A DNA stretch of 64,000 bases from Acidobacteriota bacterium (GCA_021325515.1 JAJPHC010000058.1:1-64000), one strand, 5' to 3'. Positions 1 through 9,186 are shown, counted from the stretch's first letter. The notes: generated by a model not told the origin, from the letters alone. Numbers and translations: made by a program.

Positions 1-659
1 AGAAACGTTCGATCGTGCGAGATGACGAGATAGCTTCCCTTGAATGACTCGAGGAACTCCTCGAGGAACTCGATCCCCTTGAGATCGAGATGATTCGTCG
101 GCTCGTCGAGCAGCAGCAGATCGACGCGCGTCAGCAGGACCCGGGCGAGCATCGCCCTGTTCTGCTGGCCTCCGCTGAACTCGGCGATCGCGCGCTCGAA
201 CTGCGACTTGTCGAAGCCGAGGCCCATCAGCACGCGCTCGACCTCGGCGTGCAGCGTGTAGCCATCCGCGTGCTCGTAGTCGTGCTGCAGTTGCGCGTAT
301 TTCTCCAGCAGCTTTTCGTGGTCCTTCGACGGGTCGGAGAGGTCGTGCTCGATCGCGCGCATCTTCCGTTCGATGGCGAGCACTTCCGTGAACGCCGTCT
401 CGACATAATCGAAGAGCGTCATCCCCGGCTCGGCATCGAGGTGCTGTCCGACATGACCGACGGTCAGGCCCGACGAGCGGAGGATCTGCCCATGATCGGG
501 CTCCTCCTGCTTGAGGAGGAGGCGGAAGAGCGTCGTCTTGCCGGCGCCGTTGCGGCCGACGAGCCCGACGTGCTCCCCCGGGTTGTGCTGCCACGTGACG
601 CCGCGCAGGATGTCGTGCGGTCCGTAGGATTTCTCGACGTTATCGAAGCGATACAACAT
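1..659 (-). CDS. ABC-F family ATPase, N-terminal part (cut by window edge)
   Basis: This gene runs off the left edge, so only about the first 219 residues are visible. ABC-F proteins are soluble ATPases with two ABC domains that act on the ribosome (translation factors or antibiotic-resistance proteins). The first ABC domain is seen here: a Walker A (GRNGAGKTT, near residues 33-41), a signature (FSGGQQNR) and a Walker B followed by the ABC-F hallmark DEPTNHLD. No membrane segment is visible. The start ATG is at 657-659. It faces away from pdxJ, with about 95 bp between the two starts. The exact subfamily (Uup, EttA, YheS, YdiF types) cannot be fixed without the C-terminal half. Confidence 0.9.
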   Translation of the reverse strand, partial: MLYRFDNVEKSYGPHDILRGVTWQHNPGEHVGLVGRNGAGKTTLFRLLLKQEEPDHGQILRSSGLTVGHVGQHLDAEPGMTLFDYVETAFTEVLAIERKMRAIEHDLSDPSKDHEKLLEKYAQLQHDYEHADGYTLHAEVERVLMGLGFDKSQFERAIAEFSGGQQNRAMLARVLLTRVDLLLLDEPTNHLDLKGIEFLEEFLESFKGSYLVISHDRTF

Positions 660-754
660 GCCGGAAGGTGAACGCAGGAACCCGCGGAAGATATTCGCAG
701 ACAACGGCACGCCGAAAGGCGACGGCGCAACCGCATCCTTGCTAACCTACACGC

Positions 755-1489
755 ATGCGTTTGGCCGTCAACATCGATCACATCGCCACGATCCGTGAAG
801 CGCGCAAGACGGACGAGCCCGATCCCATCGCCGCGGCGGCGATCGCGGAGCTCGCCGGCGCGCAAGGCATCACCGTCCATCTGCGCGGAGACCGGCGCCA
901 CATTCAGGATCGCGATGTCGAGATCCTCCGCCGCACCGTCTCCACGCATCTCAACGTCGAGATGGCGGCGACCACGGAGATGGTGCGCATCGCGCAGACC
1001 GTGAAACCGCACCGCGTCACTCTCGTGCCGGAGCGGAAGGACGAAGTGACGACGGAGGGCGGCCTCGATGTCGTGCTGCACTCCGGCACGATCGAGAAGA
1101 CGGTCCGCAGCCTCGTCGACGCAGGGATCGATGTCTCGATCTTCGTCGACCCCGATCTCGAGCAGATCCGGCAGTGCAGCAAACTGCGAGCGCCGAAGAT
1201 CGAGATCAACACGGGCAAATACACAGAGGCCTACGCAAGAGAGTGGGCGACGGGACAGTGGCAGGCGGAGGTCGAAAAGATCGTGACCGCGGCCCGCGCC
1301 GCGCGCAAGCTGGGTCTCGTCGTCCTCGCCGGTCACGGACTGAACTACCGGAACATCGACGCCATCGCGATGATCAACGACATCGAAGAATTGAACATCG
1401 GCCACTCGATCATTTCGCGCGCAGCGCTGGTAGGACTGGATGCCGCAGTGAGAGAGATGATCGCGCTGATGAGAAATCCTCGGAAGTAG
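755..1489 (+). CDS. pdxJ: Pyridoxine 5'-phosphate synthase
   Basis: PdxJ condenses 1-deoxy-D-xylulose 5-phosphate with 3-amino-2-oxopropyl phosphate to give pyridoxine 5'-phosphate, the last ring-forming step of the DXP-dependent vitamin B6 pathway. The 244-residue length is normal for the family. The N-terminus has the typical [12 protein letters not shown] stretch. The [12 protein letters not shown] and [14 protein letters not shown] blocks, and a C-terminal [13 protein letters not shown] phosphate-binding region, are all in place. It stands alone on plus. Its stop codon (1487-1489) is followed at once by the foldback repeat at 1490-1588, which separates it from the converging transglutaminase gene. 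Confidence 0.96.
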   Translation: MRLAVNIDHIATIREARKTDEPDPIAAAAIAELAGAQGITVHLRGDRRHIQDRDVEILRRTVSTHLNVEMAATTEMVRIAQTVKPHRVTLVPERKDEVTTEGGLDVVLHSGTIEKTVRSLVDAGIDVSIFVDPDLEQIRQCSKLRAPKIEINTGKYTEAYAREWATGQWQAEVEKIVTAARAARKLGLVVLAGHGLNYRNIDAIAMINDIEELNIGHSIISRAALVGLDAAVREMIALMRNPRK

Positions 1490-1588
1490 GATGGGACGAT
1501 GGGACCTATGGGACCTATAGGACCTATAGGTGGCTACCCATAGGTCCCATCTGTCCCATCTGTCCCATCTGTCCCATCTGTCCCATCA
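1490..1588. repeat. Foldback of tandem 9-mer repeats (ATGGGACCT type)
   Basis: Between the converging pdxJ and transglutaminase genes the DNA is a run of ATGGGACCT-like 9-mers (1490-1531), a 3-nt turn (CTA near 1534), then the complementary 9-mers AGGTCCCAT / TGTCCCATC (about 1537-1588). The two arms can pair into one long hairpin. The right arm ends inside the TGA stop of the minus-strand gene (1586-1588). A sister element lies at 4530-4625. It could serve as a bidirectional terminator or be a mobile or slippage-born repeat. There is no T-run typical of an intrinsic terminator. Confidence 0.85.
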
Positions 1589-3550
1589 CGCTCGCAGTTC
1601 CGCCAGCCTCTGCCTGATCTCTCTCCGCCGCCTCGCATCCGCTTTCGCGCCGAAGCGCTCTTCCTCGTAGAGCGCCACGAGGGGCGCGAGGGTGTTCGCT
1701 GCCTCGGGATGCATCGCGCGCAGTTGCGCGAGCGCTTCTTCCATCGTCATCGCCGGACCGACGTCGATCCCCAGCGTGCGGAGATGCGCCGCGAGGAGAT
1801 CGAACACCGGCCGGCGGCGGCTGTTCACCGAGATCAGCAGCGCGCCGGCAGCGGCGACGAGCAGCACGAGCCCGATGAACTGCGGCGACTTCATCGCCGC
1901 CGCCTGCTGCGAAAGCTTCACGCGGGCCTTCTGCATCGCCTCGCGCGCCGAGGCGATCGTGTTGGTCAACATGTTGATCTGGTCGGTGAGGCCGAACGTC
2001 AGCACGTAACGATCCCAGTAGTACGTGATCGACTCGCCGATCGCGTTCGCGTAGGAGCGGACGAAACCCGTCGGACTCATGCCGGGACGCAGTGCCACCG
2101 GCGTCGGATCGAACGTCGTCCAGCGGTTTCCGGTCCAGACCTCCACCCACGCATGCGCATCTTCGCGGCGGATGACGAAGTAGCCGGTCAGCGGATTGAA
2201 CTGCCCGCCGTAAAAGCCGCCGGCGATGCGCGCCGGCACATCGAGCGCGGTCAAGAGCGCGACCATCCCCGCCGCGAAGTACTCGCAATGCCCGCGATGA
2301 TCCTTGAGCAGGAATTGATCGACGGTCATCGCGTGGCCGATCTGCGCCGGATTCGCGACGTATTGGAATCGCGATGACAGATACGCCTCGATCTTCGACG
2401 CCTGCGCGACCGGATCGGTGGACTGCCCGACGATCTCCCGCGCCATCGCCGCGACGGCGGGAGTGACGGGATAGTTCATCGTTGCCGGCTCGACCGGATG
2501 CAGCGGCTCGATCTCGCGCGCCATCGCGACGTCGACCGTCAGCATGTCGGTCGAGCGGCGCAGCGGCGGCGTCGTCAGCGCTTCGCTCTGCGGCCCCTCG
2601 TACAGCGGCTGCACACCGGCCAGCGCATACGTCCCCACCGGCAGGTAAAGCCGCGTGTTGCTCATCAGATGCTGCTGCACACGCGCCGTGCGATGAAACC
2701 CGACGGGCTTCGCGATCTGATACGTCCCCTTGCGCGGGCGCAGCTCGCGGAATCCGCTCGCCGTCTGCCGCCACTCGTTGTGCCAGTAGCGATCGTAGAT
2801 CGCGCCGCGCAGACGGATCGGCGTGAAGAAGGGAATCGCGTCGGGGCTCATCCAGACACGCGCGACCACCGCCGGATCGGGCGTGATCGTCCGCTCGCGA
2901 TTGAAATCGATCGCATCGGAAAGGCCCGTCGTCGAATTCGCCAGCGCTCCCGCCATCCCCTGCACGAACGGATTGCGCACGCGCGGAATCACAGGGAACA
3001 GCATCGTCGCCACCACGGCCGTCCCGGCGAGATAGAACATCGCGGCCCGCGACGACGGCGGCTCCGCGTACTCATGCCCCAGTGCCGCCACCGTCTCGAT
3101 GTGGCTCACGTACATCAACTGGCGGAACATCAGGAAGCCGAAGGCGATCACGAAGAGGACGATGGTGATGTGCGTCGACGTCGCGATGCTGGCGACGAAG
3201 ATCAGCGCCGTCGTCAGCAGCCGCTGCGCGTAATTGCGCACGCGCGCCGATTCGATCGGCTGATATGTCGCGATGAAGAGCACGAGATGCGTCGATGCCG
3301 CGATCGCGCTGCGCGAGAGAAACGCCGCGTCGATGAGGTAGAACGCGACGTAGAGCACCGCGATCTGCCGCATGATCGACGAAGGGATCAGCTCCGGACT
3401 CTTCCCCATCGCCACGCGCAGGATGATGCCCGCCATCACCGCGTGGAAGATGATCAGCGGCATGATGCCGATCGCGTACGTCGCGTACAGCGGCACCGCC
3501 GCGAAGCTCGTCAGGAGGAGCGTCTCGATCTCACGCCGTCTTGGCGTCAT
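1586..3550 (-). CDS. Transglutaminase-like membrane protein (TgpA/DUF3488-DUF4129 type)
   Basis: A protein of about 654 residues with several hydrophobic segments in the first ~200 residues, an extracytoplasmic transglutaminase-like core, one more membrane segment and a DUF4129-like cytoplasmic tail. The core holds the cysteine in GHCEYFAAGM, the histidine in DAHAWVEVW and the aspartate in TTFDPTP, the Cys-His-Asp triad of the fold. The start at 3548-3550 is chosen because GGGAGG lies 4 nt upstream; it overlaps the end of the DUF58 gene by 20 bp. A MoxR-DUF58-transglutaminase trio is a widespread bacterial set thought to act on envelope proteins or peptides; the substrate is unknown. Confidence 0.9.
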   Translation of the reverse strand: MTPRRREIETLLLTSFAAVPLYATYAIGIMPLIIFHAVMAGIILRVAMGKSPELIPSSIMRQIAVLYVAFYLIDAAFLSRSAIAASTHLVLFIATYQPIESARVRNYAQRLLTTALIFVASIATSTHITIVLFVIAFGFLMFRQLMYVSHIETVAALGHEYAEPPSSRAAMFYLAGTAVVATMLFPVIPRVRNPFVQGMAGALANSTTGLSDAIDFNRERTITPDPAVVARVWMSPDAIPFFTPIRLRGAIYDRYWHNEWRQTASGFRELRPRKGTYQIAKPVGFHRTARVQQHLMSNTRLYLPVGTYALAGVQPLYEGPQSEALTTPPLRRSTDMLTVDVAMAREIEPLHPVEPATMNYPVTPAVAAMAREIVGQSTDPVAQASKIEAYLSSRFQYVANPAQIGHAMTVDQFLLKDHRGHCEYFAAGMVALLTALDVPARIAGGFYGGQFNPLTGYFVIRREDAHAWVEVWTGNRWTTFDPTPVALRPGMSPTGFVRSYANAIGESITYYWDRYVLTFGLTDQINMLTNTIASAREAMQKARVKLSQQAAAMKSPQFIGLVLLVAAAGALLISVNSRRRPVFDLLAAHLRTLGIDVGPAMTMEEALAQLRAMHPEAANTLAPLVALYEEERFGAKADARRRREIRQRLAELRA

Positions 3551-4520
3551 CGCGCCTCCCCGCGGCGAAGACCACCGCATGGCGATCGGCCGGAATCACG
3601 ATCGGCTCATACGCCGGCTCGATGAGCGCCAGCGCGCGCATCAGCTCGGTCACGTCATCGTCCTTCGAATGCAGCGTCACGCGCGGCAGCGCGAGCGACA
3701 CCTCCAGCCCGCGCTGCGACGCGCGATAGATGAACGTCGCGGCCGCGCTGACCAGTTCCTCGAACGCTTCGTCCGTCATCCCGTGCGGCTTGTAGGGATC
3801 GAACACCACGTGCACGTTGCGCGCTGCGTCGGCCTCGGTCTGCTTGATGATCCAGCGGCCGAGGCTCGCCGATTTTTTCCAGGCGACATGGCGGAGCGAA
3901 TCGCCGCGCGTGTATTCGCGGAACGAATGGATCTCGCTGCCGCCGCCGATGCGGTTGGCGGCGATGTCGCCGTAATCGTCGGGGCGGATGCGCAGCCGCG
4001 CATCCTCGCCGTCGAGCAGCCGCGGAAAGACGATCAGCTCGCCGTCGATGCGGATGCGCCGCTTCTTCAGAAAGAATCCGAACGGATAGCGCGTGTAGAA
4101 ATCGAGCCGGTTCAGCGCGACGCGCCCTCGCTTCGCGAACTCGAGCGTCACCGGAAACTCGATCGCGCTCCGCTTCATGATGACCGGCACGAGCGCAGGC
4201 TCGAGCTCATTGCCGCAGACGACGACGTCGCGCACGTTCCAGAGGCGGGATCCGTTGTGCAGCCGCAGCACCGCGTGATGCGGCCTTCCCGCCCAAGGCT
4301 GCCCGACCGCCGCGAGCTCCACCCGCAGATGCTTCAGCCCGCCTTTCGACGCGATGCCGGACAGCAGCAGACAGCCGAGAAGAAACGTGAGCCCGATGTA
4401 GAGAGCGTTGTTGCCCGTATTCAACGCAGCGAAACCAATGACCAGCGTGAGGATCACGTAACTGGTGCCCACGCGAGTGAGCCGGACGACGCCATTGAAG
4501 GCGAAAGGAGGTTGGGTCAT
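3531..4520 (-). CDS. DUF58 domain protein (von Willebrand-like, MoxR partner)
   Basis: A 329-residue protein with two hydrophobic segments near the N-terminus (about residues 19-60) and a cytoplasmic DUF58 domain. The diagnostic block REYTRGDSLRHVAWKKSA lies about two thirds along, followed by VVFDPY, which fits a degenerate MIDAS-type VWA fold. DUF58 proteins pair with MoxR ATPases and are thought to be their substrates or adaptors. The MoxR gene lies just upstream and the transglutaminase gene just downstream with a 20-bp overlap, so the three are probably one operon. The 5' side is filled by a foldback repeat. Confidence 0.92.
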   Translation of the reverse strand: MTQPPFAFNGVVRLTRVGTSYVILTLVIGFAALNTGNNALYIGLTFLLGCLLLSGIASKGGLKHLRVELAAVGQPWAGRPHHAVLRLHNGSRLWNVRDVVVCGNELEPALVPVIMKRSAIEFPVTLEFAKRGRVALNRLDFYTRYPFGFFLKKRRIRIDGELIVFPRLLDGEDARLRIRPDDYGDIAANRIGGGSEIHSFREYTRGDSLRHVAWKKSASLGRWIIKQTEADAARNVHVVFDPYKPHGMTDEAFEELVSAAATFIYRASQRGLEVSLALPRVTLHSKDDDVTELMRALALIEPAYEPIVIPADRHAVVFAAGRRDDAKTA

Positions 4521-4529
4521 GGTGGATAG

Positions 4530-4625
4530 GACGATGGGACCTATGGGACCTATGAGACCTATGGGTGGAACCGGGGGAACCGCCCATAGGTCCCATCGGT
4601 CCCATAGGTCCCATAAGTCCCATCA
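4530..4625. repeat. Second ATGGGACCT foldback between moxR and DUF58 genes
   Basis: The gap between the MoxR stop codon (4623-4625) and the DUF58 start (4518-4520) is almost entirely a foldback. GATGGGACCT-type 9-mers lie on the left (about 4530-4565), a short spacer with AACCGGGGGAACC follows, and complementary AGGTCCCAT 9-mers lie on the right (about 4583-4622). The arms differ in detail from the element at 1490-1588 but use the same unit and, like it, end in a TGA stop (TGATGGGAC read on minus). It lies inside a likely operon, so it may tune expression of the downstream genes. Confidence 0.85.
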
Positions 4626-5585
4626 CCTCGGCACTGGCAATTCGCTCAGGATCCTCTGAATGAACAACGCCTCCGGCGTGACGTCTCCTCTGCCGGAGCG
4701 CCGGTCGCGCATGATGATTCTGTGGGAGAGCACGGGCTGGGCCAGACGTTTGATGTCTTCCGGCACGACGAAGTCGCGGCCCTGCACCATCGCCAGCGCC
4801 TGACATGCTTTGAAGAACGTCAGCGCGCCGCGCGTCGAGACGCCGAGCGCGACTTCGACATGCGTGCGCGTCGTCTGCACGATCGTCATCAGATACTCGA
4901 GCAGCGACTCGTTCACATGGACCTTCGCCACCTGCGCCTGCAACTCGCGCACTTCGGCTTCTTCCAGCACCGGCTCGAGATGCTCGAGCACGTCCTGCGC
5001 GCCGCCGGAGCGCAGCAGCTTCTTCTCGTCGTTCAGATTCGGATATCCGATCGTCAGCTTCATCAGGAATCGATCGAGCTGCGATTCGGGCAGCGGATAA
5101 GTCCCGACATGCTCGATCGGATTCTGCGTCGCGATCACGAGGAAGGGATCGGGCAGCGGCAGCCTCCGCTTCTCCACGGTGATCGTCCCTTCGCTCATCG
5201 CCTCGAGCAGCGCCGACTGCGACTTCGGCGTCGCGCGATTGATCTCGTCCGCGAGCAGCACGTTCGTGAAGATCGGACCGGAGACGAACTCGAACTCCTG
5301 CTGGTCCTGATTGAAGATCGTGACGCCGACGATGTCCGCCGGCAGCAGATCACTCGTGCACTGAATGCGCTGGAACTGAAGCGAGAGCGAGCGGGCGATC
5401 GCATGGGCCAGCGTCGTCTTCCCCACGCCGGGCACATCCTCGAGCAGGATGTGGCCCTTCGCCAGCAGCGCCGCGACCGCGAACTGCACGACCTCCGACT
5501 TGCCGCGTATGACCTTCTCGACGTTCGCCTGGAGCGAAACGATGCGGTCGAGCGCGCGATTCAAAGGAACTGCCTCTCTGGCCAT
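4623..5585 (-). CDS. MoxR-family AAA+ ATPase
   Basis: A 320-residue ATPase of the MoxR branch of AAA+ proteins, which act as chaperones for VWA-domain partners. Walker A is LEDVPGVGKTTLA (near residues 48-60), Walker B is NVLLADEINRA, and sensor 1 lies in FLVIATQNPIE. The following TYPLPESQLDRFLMK block is typical of the family. It heads a set with the DUF58 and transglutaminase genes. The upstream gene (acyltransferase) ends 46 bp before it, so a promoter in that gap or read-through from the ETF-QO side are both possible. Confidence 0.94.
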   Translation of the reverse strand: MAREAVPLNRALDRIVSLQANVEKVIRGKSEVVQFAVAALLAKGHILLEDVPGVGKTTLAHAIARSLSLQFQRIQCTSDLLPADIVGVTIFNQDQQEFEFVSGPIFTNVLLADEINRATPKSQSALLEAMSEGTITVEKRRLPLPDPFLVIATQNPIEHVGTYPLPESQLDRFLMKLTIGYPNLNDEKKLLRSGGAQDVLEHLEPVLEEAEVRELQAQVAKVHVNESLLEYLMTIVQTTRTHVEVALGVSTRGALTFFKACQALAMVQGRDFVVPEDIKRLAQPVLSHRIIMRDRRSGRGDVTPEALFIQRILSELPVPR

Positions 5586-5631
5586 CGTTACCTTGGACGT
5601 TCAACTACCAGAAACGTGCCGAGTGTACCTC

Positions 5632-7500
5632 TCAAGAACCGCCGCGCAGGACGATTTCGTCCAGAAAGAGCGCACGTTCACGAACATACCAGGGCCGGAG
5701 ATGGTGCGCGTCCGAGTAGGCTGGACCGTTCGGAACGGAGAACGCCGGGCAGACCCCGCCGGGACAGAGCCAGGGCACCGGTTCGATGACCGTCGCGCCA
5801 CCTTGCAGCGCGGCCGCGCGCACGAGCCGGTCGGCCTCGAACGGTTCCCGCGCGAGATCGCGCACCGCAACCGGCGCCGCAGGCTCGAGATGGCCGTCCC
5901 TCAACGACAGCATGTTCGCCGGATCGAAGCGCCACGATCGGGGCGTCGAGAGAATCACATACACCTTCTTACCCCGCCGCGTGAGGCCGGCGATCCTCTG
6001 CGAGAAATCGAGCATCGAACGCTCGACTCCGGGTCTCAGGCATCCGACCCACGACGCGCTGAACACGACGGCCGTCACGTCACGCTTGCGCGCATGCGTG
6101 TAGGCGAAGTCCGCAAACGCATCGCATCGTCCGCGCGCCACATAGCGCAGCGGCGGACATCCCGGTTCCGTCACGAAGCGCAGCGTGGGCGTTGCCCCAC
6201 GATTCGCGAGCAGCTCGAGGCGCGGCCAGAACTGCTCCATGTGCGAATCGCCGGCGAACACGATCGTCCCCGGTAACGCTCCCGGCACATCCGACTGGTG
6301 CATATCTTCAAAGCGGCCAAAGCGCGCACTGAAGGAGTAGACATCCTTCGACGCCGCGATGACGCGCTCCACATCCGCTCCATGCAGCCGTGGAGGAAGC
6401 AGACGAAGTGCGGCAGCGGCGGCGGCAATCGCGATCGCGATCATCACGCCGCACAGGAGCCGCAGCCTCGCCGGCGTCACGGGCGCCGCCCGGATCGGCC
6501 GTTCCACGAAGCGGTACGTCAGCGCTGCGAGCACGAGCGCCCCCGCCGTGCACACAAGGCCGTATCGCAGCGGACTGTAGATGCCGTCTCTCCGAATGCG
6601 AACGAACGTCAGCAGCGGCCACTGCCAGAGGTAGAGCGGATAGCTGATCAGACCAAGCGCGATCGCGGGACGCGTCGAAAAGAGGTTGCGGCTCACCCAC
6701 GACTCCGGCCCGCCCGCGATCAGGAGAACGGCTCCAATCGTTGGCGGCAGAGCCCACACGCCGGGGAAGTAGAGCTCGTTCGCGAGCGCGGCGGACGCGA
6801 GGCACAACGCGAGACCCGACCATGCTGCGATCTCCGCCCGCCGCTTCGTCAGCCGCACCTCGTGCACGGCGAGCAGCGAGCCGAGTGCGAGCTCCCACGC
6901 GCGCGAGACAGGGAGATAGAACGTCATGTCCTGATGCTTCCAGACGAAGATGACGTTCAGCGCAAACGAGATCGCCGCAATGAGCGACAGGACGAGCGTC
7001 GTCACTCGCCTGCGCTGGTTTCGCAACGCGAACAGCAGCACCGGCCAGACGAGATAGAACTGCTCCTCGACGCCGAGCGACCACAGATGAATCAGAGGCC
7101 GCTGGACCGATACGAAATAGTTTCGGCGCTCGAACGCGAGCGCGATGTTCCCGAAGAACGCGGCGCTGGCGAAAGAGTCGCGGCCGAACTGCCTCCAGTT
7201 CTCCGGAAGAAGAACCGCCCATGCGGCAACGGTGCAGACGCCGAGCACGACTGCCAGCGCCGGAAAAATCCGGCGGATTCGCCGCGCGTAGAAGCGCGCG
7301 ATCGTGAATCGTCCCGCGGCGATGTCCGAGAGGATCAGCCGCGTGATCAGGAAGCCGGAGATGACGAAGAAGATGTCGACGCCGGTGAAGCCGCCGCGAA
7401 CCTCCTTCGGAAAACAGTGAAACGCGACGACGGCGAGGATCGCGAGCGCGCGCAGCCCATCGACGTCCGGCCGGTAGCCGGATTCAGGTTCTTCGATCAA
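5632..7500 (-). CDS. OafA/YrhL-type acyltransferase with C-terminal SGNH domain
   Basis: A 622-residue integral membrane acyltransferase. The N-terminal acyltransferase-3 domain opens with YRPDVDGLRALAILAVVAFHC and DIFFVISGFLITRLIL, then WSLGVEEQFYLVWP, and has about ten hydrophobic segments up to residue ~370. The rest is an extracytoplasmic SGNH-like domain starting around IVFAGDSHMEQFWP (the GDSH nucleophile block) and ending with a YSDAHHLRP catalytic block. Such proteins O-acetylate surface polysaccharides or peptidoglycan. The start codon is TTG and lies 3 bp beyond the ETF-QO stop; no ATG gives a full N-terminus. It is transcribed with ETF-QO, which is functionally unrelated. Confidence 0.92.
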   Translation of the reverse strand: MIEEPESGYRPDVDGLRALAILAVVAFHCFPKEVRGGFTGVDIFFVISGFLITRLILSDIAAGRFTIARFYARRIRRIFPALAVVLGVCTVAAWAVLLPENWRQFGRDSFASAAFFGNIALAFERRNYFVSVQRPLIHLWSLGVEEQFYLVWPVLLFALRNQRRRVTTLVLSLIAAISFALNVIFVWKHQDMTFYLPVSRAWELALGSLLAVHEVRLTKRRAEIAAWSGLALCLASAALANELYFPGVWALPPTIGAVLLIAGGPESWVSRNLFSTRPAIALGLISYPLYLWQWPLLTFVRIRRDGIYSPLRYGLVCTAGALVLAALTYRFVERPIRAAPVTPARLRLLCGVMIAIAIAAAAAALRLLPPRLHGADVERVIAASKDVYSFSARFGRFEDMHQSDVPGALPGTIVFAGDSHMEQFWPRLELLANRGATPTLRFVTEPGCPPLRYVARGRCDAFADFAYTHARKRDVTAVVFSASWVGCLRPGVERSMLDFSQRIAGLTRRGKKVYVILSTPRSWRFDPANMLSLRDGHLEPAAPVAVRDLAREPFEADRLVRAAALQGGATVIEPVPWLCPGGVCPAFSVPNGPAYSDAHHLRPWYVRERALFLDEIVLRGGS

Positions 7501-7513
7501 GTGCTAGCACTTG
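7498..7513. promoter_or_regulatory. Perfect 16-bp palindrome at the ETF-QO/acyltransferase junction
   Basis: CAAGTGCTAGCACTTG equals its own reverse complement. It covers the TAG stop of the ETF-QO gene and the TTG start of the acyltransferase gene. It could be an operator-like site, an RNA hairpin or chance; no second copy was seen. Confidence 0.3.
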
Positions 7514-9186
7514 TTGTAATTCGGCCCGCCTCCACCCTCCGGCGGCACCCACGTGATCACCTGATACGGGTCCATGATGTCGCACGTCTTGCAGTGGAAG
7601 CAGTTGGTGAAATTGAGGAACGGCACCTTGCCGCGCCCGTCCGGCGTCGGCTGCGGCTCATAGACATTCGCCGGGCAGAAGTGCAGGCACGGGTTCCCAT
7701 ACTCCTCCGTGCACTTCGTGATGCACACCTCGGTATCGCTGATGAGGAGATGCGCCGGCTGATTCTCTTCGTGCAGCACGCCGCCGTAGTAGACGTCGCT
7801 CACCTTGTCGAACGTGTACGTGTTGTCGAACTTGATCTTCTCCGGCGGATGCGGATGATCCGTTCCGAAGTAGCGCTGGATGCGCGTCATTCTCGTGTGA
7901 CCCGCATGACCCTCGAGCCTGTCAGCGACACCGAAGCCGCGGCCGCCGGTGATCATCCCGAGTCCCGCGTTCAGCATGCCGGCGAGCTGCCCCTGCTCGA
8001 ACGCCTGATGGAAGTTGCGCTGCTGATGCAGCTCCTCGCGCGCCCACGACGCTTCGAACAGCTTCTCGTACTCCTGCAGTTGCGCCGCGGAGAAATTCTC
8101 GGCCCGCAGCGCTTCGAATGCGGCCTGCGCGGCGAGCATGCCTGACTTGATGCCGAGGTGGATGCCTTTGAGCCGCGCGCCGTTGAGGAAGCTGGCGGAG
8201 TCGCCGGCGATCATGAAGCCTTCGCCGTACATGCGCGGCATCGAGTAGTAGCCGCCTTCCGGAATCGCCTTCGCCCCCGCGGCGATCATCTTGCCGCCCT
8301 GCAGGATTTCCCTGATCGAGGGCTGCAGCTTGTAGCGCTGGAACTCGTGATGCGGATCGAGCGTCGGATTGCGATAGTCGAGGCCGATGACGAGGCCGAT
8401 GTCGACGATGCGCTCGCGCATGCCGTAGATGAAACCGCCGCCGAACGTCTCCATGTCGAGCGGCCAGCCCATCGTGTGAATGACGGTGCCCGGTGCGAAG
8501 CGATCGTCCGGCAACTGCCACAGCTCTTTCACGCCGACCGCGTACGACTGCGGATTCTTTCCCTCATAGAGATTGAACATCGACGCGAGCTGCTTCGTCA
8601 GCGTGCCGCGCGGGCCCTCGGCCAGGATCGTGATCTTCGCCTTGATGTCGACGCCGGGCTCGAAGTTCGCCTTCGGCTGGCCGTTCTTGTCGATCCCCTT
8701 GTCGCCGGTGCGCACGCCGACGACGCGGCCGTCTTCGACGAGGACGCGCGTCGCCGCGAATTCGGGAAAGAGATCGATCCCCATGTCGCCGACGATCGCG
8801 CCGAGCCAGCGGACGAATTCGCCGAGGGAGACGACATAGTTGCCGTGGTTCTCGAGCGGAGGCGGCATGATCGGCGCTGCGATCTTGAAGTTTTCGAAGA
8901 GATACCAGAACGCGTCGCTGGTGACGGGCGATTCGACGGGGCAGCCGCGCTCGAGAAAGTCGGGCATCAGTTCCTTGATGCCGCGCGGATCCATGACCGC
9001 TCCGGAGAGGCCGTGCGAGCCGATCTCCTTTCCCTTTTCGAGAACGGCGATCGAGAGCCCCTCGACATTCGCGGCCTTCGCCAGCGTCGCGAGCTGATAC
9101 GCAGCCGCGAGCCCTGCCGGCCCCGCGCCGACGATGACGACATCGACGTCGAGAGTCTCGCGTTCAACACCCGGTAATTCGGCCAT
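7504..9186 (-). CDS. Electron transfer flavoprotein-ubiquinone oxidoreductase (ETF-QO)
   Basis: ETF-QO takes electrons from reduced ETF and passes them to quinone in the membrane, linking acyl-CoA and other dehydrogenases to respiration. The 560-residue protein begins with an FAD-binding GAGPAGLAAAYQLA motif. It ends with the 4Fe-4S domain: cysteines in CITKC and CLHFCPANVYE, then NCFHCKTCDIMDPYQVITWVPPEGGGGPNY, which is highly characteristic. Its partners etfA and etfB lie at the far right end of this window. It is first in a minus-strand run and its start (9184-9186) faces the WecA-like gene, so a divergent promoter should lie in 9187-9290. A purine-rich GGGGGGAG precedes the start. Confidence 0.96.
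   Translation of the reverse strand: MAELPGVERETLDVDVVIVGAGPAGLAAAYQLATLAKAANVEGLSIAVLEKGKEIGSHGLSGAVMDPRGIKELMPDFLERGCPVESPVTSDAFWYLFENFKIAAPIMPPPLENHGNYVVSLGEFVRWLGAIVGDMGIDLFPEFAATRVLVEDGRVVGVRTGDKGIDKNGQPKANFEPGVDIKAKITILAEGPRGTLTKQLASMFNLYEGKNPQSYAVGVKELWQLPDDRFAPGTVIHTMGWPLDMETFGGGFIYGMRERIVDIGLVIGLDYRNPTLDPHHEFQRYKLQPSIREILQGGKMIAAGAKAIPEGGYYSMPRMYGEGFMIAGDSASFLNGARLKGIHLGIKSGMLAAQAAFEALRAENFSAAQLQEYEKLFEASWAREELHQQRNFHQAFEQGQLAGMLNAGLGMITGGRGFGVADRLEGHAGHTRMTRIQRYFGTDHPHPPEKIKFDNTYTFDKVSDVYYGGVLHEENQPAHLLISDTEVCITKCTEEYGNPCLHFCPANVYEPQPTPDGRGKVPFLNFTNCFHCKTCDIMDPYQVITWVPPEGGGGPNYNKC

Noticed and set aside
464-1405. A 313-codon open frame opposite pdxJ and the ABC-F gene
   Set aside because: It lies antisense to two clear genes, is rich in Arg and Asp and has no family-like motif. 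Such mirror frames are expected in GC-rich DNA.
1490-1588. Short collagen-like (Gly-Pro-Met) peptide gene
   Set aside because: The MGPMGP reading arises from the 9-mer repeat on either strand; it has no ribosome site and the DNA is better explained as a foldback.
2498-3625. A 375-codon plus-strand frame opposite the transglutaminase gene
   Set aside because: Arg/His/Asp-rich mirror frame with no motifs; the minus-strand protein has a clear catalytic triad and membrane segments.
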